DNA of 64,000 nucleotides from Wuchereria bancrofti (GCA_005281725.1 SSBO01000013.1:1521142-1585141), one strand, 5' to 3'. Shown: positions 11,414 to 25,116, counted from the first letter of the stretch. Made by a program: numbers and translations. The notes: generated from the letters alone by a model not told the origin.

Positions 11414-14400
11414 NTTGCAAGTCAATGCCCACTATATAAGGATTTAAAACCTTTGTCTCAATCAGTTCTAACAGTTTTTTCCTTACCAGTAAGCTACGAT
11501 TCGGCTGCTCTCCCTCTCCCTCAATTCAATTCATTTCACCATCAATATATTCGTTCATCCATTTCCTTCATCAAATTCGTAGATACTCTACGAAATATCA
11601 GTATTGTTGCTATAGATTAATATCTATATATTGTGGGTGTTAGCCAAATAAAATCGTTAAAACAAATCTTTCTCATTCAACGCATTCATCTACTACAATA
11701 ACAAACAAGGAAGGACTTTGAGCACATGGAAGTTATATTCAGACTGAACCCTAACTTTCACAACATATATACTTATAATATTTTTAATAATATTTAAAAA
11801 AAATAAAAATAATGGATAAATATTTTCTGAAAAATAGTCACTAATAAAATGATGAAAAAAAAAGCTCTTCCTAAAATCAATTTTGGCGCTTAGCTAAAAT
11901 ATACTACGAAGAAAATTATTTTGTAAGTATAGTGGAGATGAATGATATCAAATTGAAATTTGAGAAATTGGAAAAAAAGTGAAAAAAAGAGGAATGCGAA
12001 TAAATATACACTCTTAAATTCTCATCTTTGTTAGATTAAAAAAAAGGAAAAGAAATGTAAATAAATAAATGAAAAATAAATAATTAAAAAAAACCGGAAA
12101 AGAAAATGAAAATGCCATAATAAAAATATAATTTTGAAAGGAAAAAAGGAAAGAAAAACAATTAAAATTGAATAAAGTTAAAACAAAGAAGAAGGAATAA
12201 TTTAAACCTCAGAAAGAAAAATTGTAGATTTCAAAACATACTTTTTTAATTTATTTAATCAATCAATAAAGTGCATAAATATTGATGAATGTTTTATTAA
12301 TCTAAGATTTGTCATCTTTTTTTTGAAAATTTTACTAAAATCATTTATTAAATGTTAACTTTAAGTTACTAGCTATCATAGCTAGTAAAACTAAAAGTAG
12401 TAATAAAAAAAAGTGAATGAAATTTGAGAAAATATTACTTTTAGGTAGAAGAAAAGAATTTTAACATTCATCAATACTAAATATATAAATTTTAATTTAG
12501 AAGGTAAGGAATTTAGAAGATAGAAGGAAAAAGAAGAGAGGAAGAAGAGAAAAAGAAGGGAGAAAGAAGGGAGGAAGAAGGGAGGAAGAAGGAAAGACGA
12601 AGAAACAAATAAATATAAGGCTGCGGCAATATTTTCCTATTTCAGCCAATCCTTTCAAAAAGCCTCTTTGTAAGGAAAGCTTCATTCTTCATCGATTTCG
12701 TGAAATTTGATTAAATGGAATAATGAAAGAGTGATAGGGAGGAAAAAGGGAGAGGAAGAAAGATAGAGAGGGAGAGAGAGGGATGGGAAGAAGGAAAAAT
12801 GTGCTTTATGATGAGGTGGAAATTGAAATATAAAAATCATGTATGTTATATTATGATGCGTCAATAAAATGAGCTAAAAGCTAAAATAAGCAAAAATAAA
12901 TAAATAAATAAGAATTGTATAAATCAAAAAAAAGAGAAAAAAATTTAATAAGTCGAAATTATAAGTTTAAATTTTATTAAGAAAATTTGAAAGAAAATTT
13001 TTCAAATGATAGCATAATTGAATACAAAATTAAATGCATTATCATATGCAAATATGTGAAAATAGATTCAGGTAAAAAAAAAGGGGAAGAGAGAGAGTGA
13101 AGAAAATAATTTCAATCAAATTTACACTGAAAAGAATAAAAGTGACCGCATGATGTTTTATTTTTTCTGTTTCCTTTTTTTATGAAACACATTTTCAATA
13201 ATTCTTAGTTTACTATCTGTTTTTTCTTTTATTTTAATTAATTATTATTTAACACTAATATAATGATATAATTATGTTAATCAGATGATTATTTGTTTTT
13301 GTTAATTAAAATGCATTAAAAACACTTCACATCAACTGAATAAATCATTTTTAATAATTTAATTAAACAATTTAATTAAATTAATTACAACAGATATTTA
13401 TTTCATGCATCAGCAATAAACATCACATTTTTTTATCAATCAATACATTGATAAATTTTGAAATATATCATTCTATCAGCTTATCAGTACTGCAATATAT
13501 AATCATATCATTTGCGAAAATAACAATTGCAATAACTGTGAAATTAATTTGTATTTATTTGTTTTTTCTCATGCAAAAAAAATTTTGACGAAATTTTAAA
13601 TGAAATAAACAAAATTCATCACAAAATTTAATCAATAACAATTTTTTTTGACTAAATTAACAAAATTTTTTTTTGGATTAAATTTCTTCCGATATATCAA
13701 ATTTTGTATGCAAATTTCCCATTCTTTTTTTCACAAAAAAATTTACTGTTTTTTCACTTTAATTCTAAAGCCATTTTTAATTTTATATTTTTTTGATGGT
13801 ATTTATTATATATACATATATCTTCAAAATTTCTGCTACACTTTTTAATATAAATTGAATTTTAACGTTTAATAAACAAAACTTTGTTTATTTTAAAAAT
13901 TTTTAAAACAAAATAAAAGTAAGTTATTTTGATTTGCATTATTTGTTGTAATTTTATTTCGTATTATATGACCGAAAATAATAATAAGCAAAAAAAAATT
14001 ATTATAAAAATAAATGTAAATTTTGAAATATCGTTAAAGTACCAATAATTTAACTTTTTTTATATTTATTTAAAAAAATTCTTCTATTAATTCAAATGAT
14101 TAATTTAAATAATATAATTGACGAAACAAAAATACAGATAGAGCGAAAAAGGATGCATAAATTCATGATTGCAATTGGATTGAAATTAAAACTGAACTGA
14201 AAAAAAGCATATATCAAAATGGAATTAAAAGTGAAGATTAGTTAGAAAAAAGAAATGTGAAATGTTAATTCACAATTTTTTTGATTTCAATTATTCCTGT
14301 AAGATATAAATTGAAATGTCTTCTTTCAAAAGATCACAGTATTTGAAATTACATATTTTAAAAAATTTTTAATTACATTTCATATTAGGCAAGCATTGAC

Positions 14401-15452
14401 AATAAGAATAATATTTTATAAATGTTTGTGCAAACTTTTGAAAATATATAATTTAACAAATAATGAAGAGAAAAAGTAGCATGACAACTGCAAATTAAAT
14501 TTCCCCTCGTTGCATATATAAATTTGTTTTAATAAAAACCGATTATTTGACAAAAAAAATCAATTTTGCAAAACAATTCTTCACTCATTCACTCGCCCAC
14601 TCTTTCTTTACAAAATTGTAAACCATACAAAATCTCTCCTTTTTCTGTGCGTGTGCAGGAAATTATAATAAAATAACATATTGGAAATGGAAAAAAATAT
14701 AATTGAAAATGGAAAAAATAATTACTTGATTGATTTTCTGCATTCCATTATCATTAGCAAATGCTAATTGTTTTAATTTAAAATGTTGATATTTTTTTAA
14801 AATTTATTAAATTTTATAGTGTCTAAATAAAAATGTAAATTTTTGAATATTTTTTTTCTAATTTCTTTGCGAAAAAAGAAAAAAAGATTTTGCTGATAGA
14901 ATAGAAAATTATATGAAAATTAAAAAGACAAGGAGAGGTGAGAAAGAGAAAGAGAGAAAAGAGAGACAGGAAGAGGTAAGAATGATGAAAAACATCAATT
15001 TGCATGAAAAGAATTGAAATCAATTTTTCACAAATTTTTGAGAAGTTTTAAATGGGCAAAAATTGTTAAAGGAAAGAATGAAAAGAAAAGAAAATGAAAA
15101 TTTTAGCTTAGTTCAGATGAGATGAGTGGAAGAGAAAAGGAAAATGTATCTCTGCATTAAACCAAATTTATTTTTTTGAAGTCTTTCTTTAAACTTTTTT
15201 TAAAAAAAAGAAGAAATAAAAAATGGAATGAAATAAAACAGAAAAAAAGTTCAGTTGTTTTTTACTTTTATAAATCACACTTCTCTTTTTATTGCATCCT
15301 TTTTTTCTGATCCAAAATGAGTGATATTATTTTAATTGAAACACTTTGAAAAGTGGTGAACAACTTTTGCGCCTTTCATCTTTCCTTTTTTTGTTCTTTA
15401 TTTATTTGTCTTATTTATTTATTTTTTTCATAAATTCATTTCTTTATACAAT
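10240..15452. repeat. Segmental duplication, copy 2
   Basis: Diverged counterpart of 4890-8650, counted once inside the artefactual overlap around 11414. Compared with copy 1 it has a shorter polypurine tract (10974-11080, again 12500-12606). It also carries an extra segment of roughly 360 bases at about 14263-14620. An LTR abuts its left edge and an LTR-like element abuts its right edge. No genes are seen. Confidence 0.72.
11415..11765 (+). mobile_element. Second reading of the solo LTR (artefact copy, 5' truncated by the join)
   Basis: Identical to 9889-10239 because of the contig overlap; AATAAA recurs at 11647-11652. It should not be counted as a second insertion. Confidence 0.7.
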
Positions 15453-15722
15453 TGTCGCTGGAAAGCGAGAAGCTGTAAATGAATGATCTCTTTGTTCATA
15501 AATTGACCTCGCTTTACACACATTATACTGTATGAGATATGTGAGAATTAAATGCATGTAATAGATATTGTAACAAAGAAATGTCTATCATTAAACAAAT
15601 TCCCTTTATTCCCAAATTCACATTTATCCAACACCATCTCTTAATTACAATTAATCATTGCTTTACAATTGTCCATTTATAGTGCGGTTGGGGTTTCAGC
15701 TCTCTTGTAATGTTCAGCGTTT
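15453..15722 (+). mobile_element. LTR-like insertion, cut off by the contig end
   Basis: Homology to copy 1 stops after tttatacaat and a distinct, less AT-rich sequence starts with TGTCGCTGG. It runs 270 bases to the N at 15723. It contains a gaaagcgagaagc-type start, ttcccttt stretches and a GC-richer end (gtgcggttggggtttcagc). The TG start and abrupt breakpoint against the paralogous copy suggest the 5' end of an LTR element or another transposon. No coding part is present to identify it. Confidence 0.45.
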
Positions 15723-15723
15723 N

Positions 15724-17942
15724 GTATCAATAATTTAACTTTTTCATGTTTATTAAGAAAAAAAAATTCTGCTGTTAATTTAAATGATTAATTTAAATAA
15801 TATAACTGTCGAAACAAAAATACAAATAGAGCGAAGAAGGATGCATGAATTTATAATTGCAATTGGATTGAAATTAAAACTGAATTGAGATTAAAATTCA
15901 ACTGAAAAAAAAAGCATACATCAAAATGGAATTAAAAGTGAAGATTAGTTAGAAAGAAGAAATGTGAAAACTTTGCAAAATCTTTCCTTTTTTGTGTGTG
16001 TTCAGGAAATTATAATAAAATCACATATTGAGAATGGAAGAAAATATAATTGAAAATGAAAAAAAAAAATAATTATTTGACTGATTTTCTGCATAAAAGT
16101 ATTTCATGATCATTAGCAAATGCTTGTTTTAATTTGAAATGTTGATAATTTTTTAAATTTTATTAAATGTTATAGTTCTAAAATACAAGTTTTTGAATAT
16201 ATTTTTTCTATAATTTTTTTGCGAAAAAAGAAAAAAAAGAGATTTTGCTGATAGAAGGAAAAGTTATATGAAAATTAAAAGGGGGAGAAAGAGAGATAAA
16301 AAAAGAGAGAGGAAAAAGTAAGAAATGATGAAAAACATCATGCATAAGAAGAATTAAAATCAATTTTTCTTAGCAAATTTTTGAGAAGTTTCAAATGAGC
16401 AAAAATTAAAGGAAAAAAAATGAAAAGAAAATGAAAATTTTAGCTTAACTCAGATAAGATAAATGGAAGAGAAAAAGAAAATGTACCTTTGCATTAAACC
16501 AAATTTATTTTTTTCAAATCTTTCTTTAAACTTTTTTTTTAGAAAAAAAGAAAAAATAAAAAATGGAATAAAATGAAACAGAAAGAAAAAAGTTCAATTG
16601 TCCTTTTTTTTACTTTTCTAAATCACACTTCTCTTTTAATTGCATTTTTTTTTCGCCCCAAAATGAGCGATTTTATTTTAATTGAAACATTTTGAAAAGT
16701 GGTGAACAACTTTTGCGCCTTTCATCTTTCCTTTTTTTGTTCTTTATTTATTTGCTTTATTTATTTATTATTATTTTTTTTTCATAAATTCATTTCTTTA
16801 TACAATGATCGTTTTATCCACTTTTCTTATTTTTTCTATTTTTTATTTTTAAAGCAAGCATTTTGATTTTAAGTATATTTATGCAATGATGAAAATAAGA
16901 CACTGACAATTACTATTCGAAGGCTTTTACTATTTTCATTCCATTAAATTAAATTATTATATTAAATTATATTAAAGCAACAATTTTTTCCTAATTTCAA
17001 TATCATTTAATTTCCATAAGGAAATGTCTTTTCTTTTAATTTTCACTTTAGCTTTATTTTTCACTTTTTATCATTTTCTAATTTTTCTTTTCTTCTTTTT
17101 TCTTCAAATTTTTTTTATTACTTTTGCAAACTAATTTGTTAAACTGAAATATTTAAATCATTAACATATTGAAATGAAGTTATAATTAATTTCATGGAAA
17201 AATTAATTCAAAAATTAATTGATTAAAACTAATGGTAAGTTTTAGTAATATTATAAATTGATGTAGTCTAGAAATAAATTAGCAAAATATTCTAGAAGAC
17301 AAAACAATTGCAAAATGAAATTTAAAAAAAGACGAAAATTGTAAATATAAAATGAAGATTGAATTAAAGTTTCATTTCAAAACCATTTTATCATACACTT
17401 TTGAAGAAAATTTGACTTTTAATTAAAAATTTTTCTTCACTACTTAAATATGCAATTATTATTTTACAATTTAACATATAAAACTTTTAATTAGCTGAAA
17501 AATTTCTCCTAAATTCATAGCGAGAATTTGATTTAGCCAATTAAAACTATTGCATATTACATAGCTAATTAATAAAACTAACTGTAAATGGCAAATATGA
17601 GTAATTGTAGATAGTATATAAATTCAATCTCTCTTATCTTCTCTTCAACAACAAACATTTTAAATTTCTATTCCTTTTTTCCTTTATTTCTTTCTTTCTT
17701 TTTTTACTTTTAAATATTTCATGGAAAAAAAGCTAGAAAACAAGGTAAAAAAAAACAAAAGAAATAGAAAAATTTTTTGAAAACAAAAAGAGAAAGAGTA
17801 GAAATTTTGAAAATTATTTTATGAAAAGAAGAAGAAAATAAAAAAAGAAAGAATAAAAATGATAGGAAGAGAATAAATAAACAAATAAATAAATAAACAA
17901 GTAAGAAGAAAGTAAAAAAGATGATAAAGAAGGAAAAAACAA
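15724..17942. repeat. Duplicate of 7568-9786 (start of the next contig)
   Basis: Same sequence as 7568-9786. It continues seamlessly into 17943 onward, so this copy is probably in the correct context. AT-rich with pyrimidine-rich stretches; no gene. Confidence 0.9.
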
Positions 17943-18265
17943 AAGAAAGAATAAAGAGGAAAAAGAGGAAGGAAGAAAAATGATTTGTGTAAAATGAATT
18001 CATTATTCGAAAACCGAAATAAATCAAAGAATATAATAGTTATCATAAGTTTTGCTATAGTTGAATAAAATTCTCTTAGCATCTCATCCATGAAATGGAA
18101 TTTGCTGATTGATAGTAAACAAGTTTTAATCTAAAGATTTGAAAAGATAGACTGAAATAGCCGAGCAAGAAGGTGGTAAGAGTAGGAAGAATTAGTTCGT
18201 TAGAAGTGAAAAATGATGAAAATTGAAGGGGAAAATATAATTGCATAATTATATGTGTTAAATAA
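17943..18265. other. Non-coding stretch
   Basis: Nothing recognised apart from purine-rich tracts. Minus-strand frames at 17719-18091 are phenylalanine/leucine-rich products of those tracts. Confidence 0.5.
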
Positions 18266-18362
18266 TTTTGTTAAATTTATAGGCTATTAAAAAAAATTTT
18301 TGTTAAATTTATAGGCTATTAAAAAAAATTTTTGTTAAATTTATAGGCTATCAAAAAAAAAA
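18266..18362 (+). repeat. Three-copy 32-bp tandem repeat
   Basis: Core tgttaaatttataggctat starts at 18269, 18301 and 18333, a period of exactly 32, each followed by an A-run. The third copy has one substitution (tatc for tatt). Confidence 0.9.
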
Positions 18363-19653
18363 ATTTGTTTCAATATTACTCTAATTTTTATGCTAGATTT
18401 AGTTTGACTATAAACTGAAAAGTTATTAAATTAGGGAAATTAGCATGGCTAATTTATTATTGACAACTTTAATCAATCAAAAATGATATGGGTAAATCAA
18501 ATTGATATGTTTATTAAAAATCGAAATACATTAAATTGAAGATAAGTTTATTAAAAATTGAAATATAGTAAATTAAATTGAGTATAATGATGTTTAACAA
18601 AAGTGATTATTTGATGGTTAGATTTGAATTTTCTCCCATTGATCTCTTTCTTCGTTTCGATGCTTGTTTGCCTCATTGCATTTGCTATTAATTGAAAATT
18701 TGAATTAATATAATAATAAAATTTAAAACTATTAAAATGAAATTAAAAGTGCATAATTTGAGAGAGAGGGAGAGGGAGGGAGAAGTGAAATACTACTAAC
18801 AATAATATTTAACAAAATGATAAAATAAAATAAATGCAACAAAATAATTACTTTTTAATTTTAACATTTAACACATTTTAATCATTTATTGATTAATAGC
18901 AATTAAATACTTTGCAATATTTTACAATATTTAATTGTTTGTGATATTTTGCATCTTACATTAATTGAAAATTGAAGAAATTAAATTCAAAATTTCTGGG
19001 TGTAATAGTTTAAAAAAGTGGAAAAGTTTTTAAGTACGTTGGTCCTTTTTAATCAGTAAACAATTTCTTTTTTTTTTTAGCAAACAAAAGAAAAACTCAA
19101 ACTTACAAATTTTTAAAAAAGAAAAATAGCAATAAAAAGTTAATGGTATGAAGAAAAAAATTTTCAACGAAAAAGTTAAAATTTTTTGAAAATTTTGGAG
19201 AAAATTGAATAACCATTAAAAAAAAGTTTTCACTTTTTTAGAAGGGCATTTCTTGTGATAATAGCGTAAGAAGTCATAAAGAGATATTTTAAAAATATTC
19301 CTCTGAATTAATAATTAGGAAAACCACAAATAAATATTTGTGATAATTATAAATCCAAAAAAGTAGCAAATGACTAATTTAGAGAGTTAATTAATTGGAA
19401 AACGGATTCTACGGTTGTATGACGCTAATTAATTAATGCACTTTTTTTTTTCATCACTTCATCGTTTTTATTTTAATTTTGATAATTGTAACTCATTGAA
19501 ATCTTTTCCTTCTTTTTGCATTTTTCATTTTTCATTCAAATTATTGCCAAATAATACGTCCTAATAAAATTAACAAAGGGTAAAAAAATAAATAATAAAT
19601 AAAAGTAAATTTAAATTTATATATCAGCAAATACAATCAATGAAATCTTTCTT
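18363..19653. other. AT-rich intergenic DNA
   Basis: No exon, RNA or element recognised in about 1.3 kb. Confidence 0.5.
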
Positions 19654-19964
19654 CTTTTCACTCGAAATATGCCAATAATAATGTATGCTAATAAAATTTT
19701 CCGCAAAAAAAAATTAATAATAAATTCAAATTAATATATGCAAAATAAATGAATTAATATAAATAATAAATTTCAAATGAAAACATAAGGAAAAAAAANN
19801 NNNNNNNNNNNNNNNNNNNCTTTTCACTCGAAATATGCCAATAATAATGTATGCTAATAAAATTTTCCGCAAAAAAAAATTAATAATAAATTCAAATTAA
19901 TATATGCAAAATAAATGAATTAATATAAATAATAAATTTCAAATGAAAACATAAGGAAAAAAAA
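19654..19964. repeat. 145-bp duplicate flanking a 21-N gap (assembly artefact)
   Basis: Bases 19654-19798 repeat as 19820-19964 on either side of the N run at 19799-19819. The gap is most likely false (overlapping contig ends padded with Ns). Confidence 0.92.
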
Positions 19965-21160
19965 GTTTTTTCTTCTTCTTTCGAATAAGAAATGAGAAAC
20001 CGAAGAAAAAAAAGTGAATTTAAAACTTAAATCATTCATAATTGAATTGAAATAAAGAACATTCGTCTCGCACAGATACGTATAACACGGTTATTTTACA
20101 ATCAAACCAAAAAAATGAAACTAAACGATTTTTCGTTTTTTTTTCGTCTAACTTCTTTTATTTTTCAATTCTATCCCTCTCTATCTCTCTTTCTCTGTCT
20201 CTCTAGAATTTCAACAAGAAAAGAGAGAACATCCATATGCTTTCTTAGCAAAATCAATGAATGAGCTTTTTTTAAATGCTTGCTTTAAAGAACCCACAAA
20301 ATGTACAATATACACATACATACACACATATCTTAAAATTTGTATTATATCGTCTTGCTAAGATGAGCAGTAAAAGATTGTGAATTGTTGCCCCTTTATT
20401 TGTTTTTTTTCTTTTTGAAAATTAGAGTTAAACAATTAGTGAAAAATTAAATAATACAGAGAGGGAGAGAGAATGTATTAAAATAAGATTGAGATTTCAG
20501 AAATATAATTATCATGTAAAGTGCAGCAAACATTGATTAACTTTACCAAGTGATTTTGTTTATCATGATTTCGTTTATCATTTACCAAGTGATTTTCTGA
20601 TTTTGTTTATTATAACATTATTTATCATTTATCAATTGATTTTGTTAATCTGTGTATCATATTTATCAATAACAATAATAGCTTATGACTATTTATGGGA
20701 AAAAATGGATGAAATGGAATAAAATTAAAGCCTGAAATTATTTGAATTTATTAAAAAATGTAAGTAATAACTATTTGAAAAAACAAAACAAAAATGAAAT
20801 AACTGTTGATGAAAATAAAAGATTAAATTATGATATATAAAAAATAATAGTAGTCGGAAACACTAAGAATGCTTAGATATTCAGTATAGCTAGTAAAATA
20901 GCTTGAAATTCACTAATTTGGCAAAGAAAAAAGATTAAAAAAAGGATGATTAAATCGTTTACTTTAATTTAGTTGCTATTTAAGTTATTGGTAATTTGTC
21001 AGAAAAAAAAGAAAAAGAAAAGAAATAAAATGAAGATAAAATCTAAAATTCCAGTATTATAATAGTTTTCTATTTAATAGCATTATATTTGTTTCAAATT
21101 ACCACAATATCAATTATCATCTACTATTTATTCAATATGACCAACAATCCAACGCTAACT
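19965..21160. other. AT-rich intergenic DNA
   Basis: No gene recognised. A pyrimidine-rich CT stretch lies near 20172-20205, and partly repeated ttaccaagtgattt/tttatcatt motifs at about 20545-20660. Confidence 0.45.
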
Positions 21161-24080
21161 GTTCGTTAATTTAAATTTACTTTTTGTTCACCTTTGCTTT
21201 TACGGTAGCAAACATTACAGCAAAATTTTTACTTGATAATTATATTTTATTTAAGATATAACTTATTGTTATGCAGGTGACATGTTTTTGTTAATTATAT
21301 CAATGAAGAATTAAAGAAATATTACATTGAAATGCTAGCTAAATGGAAAATAAACGCTATCTTTGATCAATTTTTATTTATTTTTAAAACAAAAATAAAT
21401 TCTACTTACCAATTAATAGACTGAAAAGTGATTTAAACCCTGCAGTTAACAGTTAACACAACTTTTAATTAATTATTTATTTAAACAACAAAGATACTAA
21501 AAATACGATTATTAAAATGTTTCTGAAGTAATAGAATTAAAACTTATTAGCATCATAAAACTATTTTAAATGTATTTGACATTTTTTTTATTCTACACTG
21601 CATCTTCATCATACAGATACGATCTTCTGACATCCTTACAATGTAGCTTTGACAGCTTGATTAAAAAATCTGTGAAAATTTTATTTTGAAATAGCAATAA
21701 AATGACAAGTGATAATTACTATTATTTTCATCAATTAAAAAATATTTTAATTTTGACATTAAAACTAATTTTACTTATTAATTTAAACATTGTAATTATT
21801 AAAATCTTACAGCTAACATTATTTTTTAATATTTAAAAATAAAATTAATTAAAATATGATTTTTTGAAGTTCTGGCAAAGTTACAAAATTAAAATCCATC
21901 AACATTATAAATTTATTTTGAACTTATTTGACATTCTAAATACAAACAAATTTGTAAAACTAAGAAATAGCTTATAATAACTGTTGTTTGCAATTTAATT
22001 TTGACATAAAAATTTGTTCACTTTTATATTTATTCATTGAAAATTTCATAAATCATCCATTTAACATTATTTTTGTTTGTTTAAACAACGAAATTTTTTT
22101 AAAATATGATTTTCTGAAGTGTTCAAAAAGTCACAGTGTAAAAATTCATTGCAATCATCAGATTATTTTGAACTTATTTCACATTTCCTTTTATATTGCA
22201 GCTCAATCAGAGAGATAATCTGCTTGCATGCTGGCAAAGTAATTTTATAATTATAATAAAAAATTTATAAGACGGCTTTGCAATAACAATAAAATGATAA
22301 ATTAAAAAAATTAATGATGGAAACTGTTATTTTCAAAAGAATTTTGACATTATGCTTAATTTCACTTAACTTATATTTTGAAAATTATTTAAATCCAACA
22401 TTCAGCATCATTCTTCGTTTGAATAATGAAATTAATTAAGACTTGAACGTATTAATCACACCTTTGTCAGATACGATCTTCTCACATGTTAGCAACGTAG
22501 TTTTGATAATTATGAAAAAAAAAATTTTATTAGAAAATGAATGGTTTTTTTTCGCAAATTTTTCCATTTCATTTCATGTAAGTCCAGCAGGTATGAAATG
22601 CTAGGTTTAACAGAAGAAAAAACTGAAAAGTTACAAATAAATACTAAGAGTGGAAAAAGGTTTAGAGTGTAAAATGAACTTAATTAAGTTGAAAATTGAC
22701 GGAAATAATTATTTTATTTCTTAAGTTTATAAATTTCAAAAATTTATTACAAGTGACAAAATTTTAAAGTTTCAATTTTCAGGATTAAATGCTAACAATA
22801 CTAAATGATAGCCTGCCCAAATATTGCTTATCATCACATTAGTTCCTTGAAATTATACTTTATTTCTTATTTCCACTAATTTAACAAAAACGCTGTGTTT
22901 TCAATTTGTTATTATAAATCAAACTATCGCTTTTTAATTTGAATCAGAAGTGAGATGAAAGACATTCTCATGAATTGTATAACAATCAAAAAGTTCTAAT
23001 ATCGTAGATCATATGAAAAGTATTACATTCTACACCGATTTTATCTATAGGATGGGAAAAAATTTTCGGATCATAATTGTAAACTTTAACAAAACCGATG
23101 AAATCTTGAAAATTTTAGCAATTTCATTTGATTAACTTCCGTTGGTAATATTCAACTGTCTTTTGCACTTTCAACCCATATATAAATTCATTGCTGGACA
23201 TTTTTTTTGCACATATTTGAATGAATTGAAGATGCTGAATGTAATTTATTGTATTCAAAATACAAGAATTATTGACTGTTGTTTCAACTACATTTTTTAT
23301 TAGATGTATTAATAGTTTTTATATAAAAATATATCCAAATTTATCACGCATTTGGGAAAAAGAAATGGACTCAGTCTATCAATATTTGAATTCAGTATAT
23401 TTAAAAAAAAAAAATAGAGATTTCTGTCGCCATTTCAATAAACGCCATCAGTTCACAATAATTTTATTAATTGTTAATTGCAGAAAATATTATTAATTGC
23501 AGATTACCTCAGGTTATTTCGACGATAAACCACAAGATTACTGTAAAAGGTTACTGGATTAGTACGCAACTATCGTAATCAACATAACGGATTGCTGCAT
23601 CAGGTTTTCGGAGCATCCAGAACAGTGTCAAAGGAACTGTAGCATTAACTTTGCTGCCGATGACCTGCATAAATACCCGTACAGTAATCTAATACGGTAA
23701 TCCTATACAGTAATTTGTTATAGTAGTACAGGAAAATCTATGACCGCATTTCGGAAAATATTACTTTAAAACGCTAATCAACCGACAAAATGATAAATAG
23801 TGATATTGTTTAATAATGCTTAAATTTTAATTTATTCTCAAAGCAAAAGTAAATTTTATTTTTTAATTTATGCAGTAAATTTATCTACATCTTCGAATTA
23901 ACGTAACTTTTAGTTATTTAAACTATTCAGTAACAAAAATATGAATCTTAAAATGTCAACAAATTAACAAAATTAAAATTCGTTAATATTATCAAATTAT
24001 TATGAATCTATTTGACTCTTTGCTTGACATTACATTTCATTCGATCGCAGGTGAACATGGATAAGTTAACATAGCTAAGT
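21161..24080. repeat. Family of old, diverged repeat modules
   Basis: Several passages share the same ordered motifs. A block like gattttctgaagt is followed by aaagttacaaaattaaaa, then attttgaacttatttgacat, then a less AT-rich patch like cagatacgatcttct. It can be followed near 21500-21700, 21780-21960, 22080-22310 and 22440-22540, and once more at 23900-24090. Spacing is irregular, about 240-350 bases within the array. This looks like a decayed tandem array or repeated insertions of one element. Short frames inside (21988-22218 plus) are not supported as genes. Confidence 0.5.
23500..23760. other. GC-richer island with short inverted motifs
   Basis: About 260 bases with clearly higher GC than the neighbourhood. 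Motifs ggttactgg (near 23549), cagtaatctaat and ggtaatcctatacagtaat (near 23685-23715) are partly complementary to one another. No frame, tRNA fold or known element was recognised; a fragment of a DNA transposon is possible. Confidence 0.35.
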
Positions 24081-25116
24081 TTTTAAAGATAACTGGTTAG
24101 GAAACTTATTGTCTTACAAACCCACAGAAAAATATGCTTATTTTCCAAATGGCGTAAATAACAAAAATTTTTAAAAAACATAAAATTCGCATTTGATGTA
24201 CAATATATAAAAATGATAAACATATTTCTGATAGTAAATATTCAGAATGTATCAAGAGAATGAGAATTAGATTTCAGTGAATCAGATAAAACAATAAATT
24301 ATAGTGAATGTATGAACAGTAAAGGAAATTGCAGAAAGCATAAAAAACTGGTATAAAACATTGACAAGATTATATTAACAGATATTAATAAGATGTAAAA
24401 CAAATGAATTCTTATACATTTCAATCATTTTGTTTCTGAAATGCTTTGAAATTTCATCAAAAATCATTAAATTTTGTTCAAAGCTGAAACTCTGAAGTTA
24501 CAAGATCATGATGAATAAAATAATATACAAGGGATATTCTACAGAAGTACACGTAAACAATGAATCTATTTGTAAAAAATTTGGAAATTCCGATCATACA
24601 TTCAAAAGAATCTGCAGCAAAAATAAGTTCAGAAACTTAAAAGTAAAAAAGATTTTGCACGTTTGAGATTTCAGGAATTATATTCTTGAATGGGGAACAA
24701 TAACATTAAGCTAGTAAAACTGGATAATGATTAAGAAATGAACAAATAATTTCTAAAAAAAAAACTTTCATATAGCACCAAAGTAGCACACAGAATATTA
24801 TAAGAGCAAAAGTTAAGAGCAAAAGTTTCAATAGCCAATTAAAACAAAGAACAAGTATAATACAGATAGTACAGGGAAGAAAATTTTAAGTCAGGCTACA
24901 AAAAAACAAAAAAAAAACCGGAAAAAAACATAAGATATTTTGCTAGTGGATATTTTGCAGCATTTCAAATGAAGTATGCAAAATGTGACGATTATGATTA
25001 TAACTGAAACTTTAGAAACATATATTCCATAAGCAACAGATATGAGTGTGAATTTTAAAGGATGTATTTTATGCAACAAACTTTTTAACATGATTAAATG
25101 CTTTGGGAAGATTTTC
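24081..25116. other. Intergenic DNA downstream of the BTB gene
   Basis: No exon found. The 98-codon minus frame at 24891-25187 overlaps the real last exon in another frame and is not coding. Confidence 0.5.

Noticed and set aside
10971..12864. Two pairs of identical minus-strand frames (62 and 60 codons)
   Set aside because: Duplicate contig ends; the frames come from purine-rich low-complexity DNA and are not conserved in copy 1.
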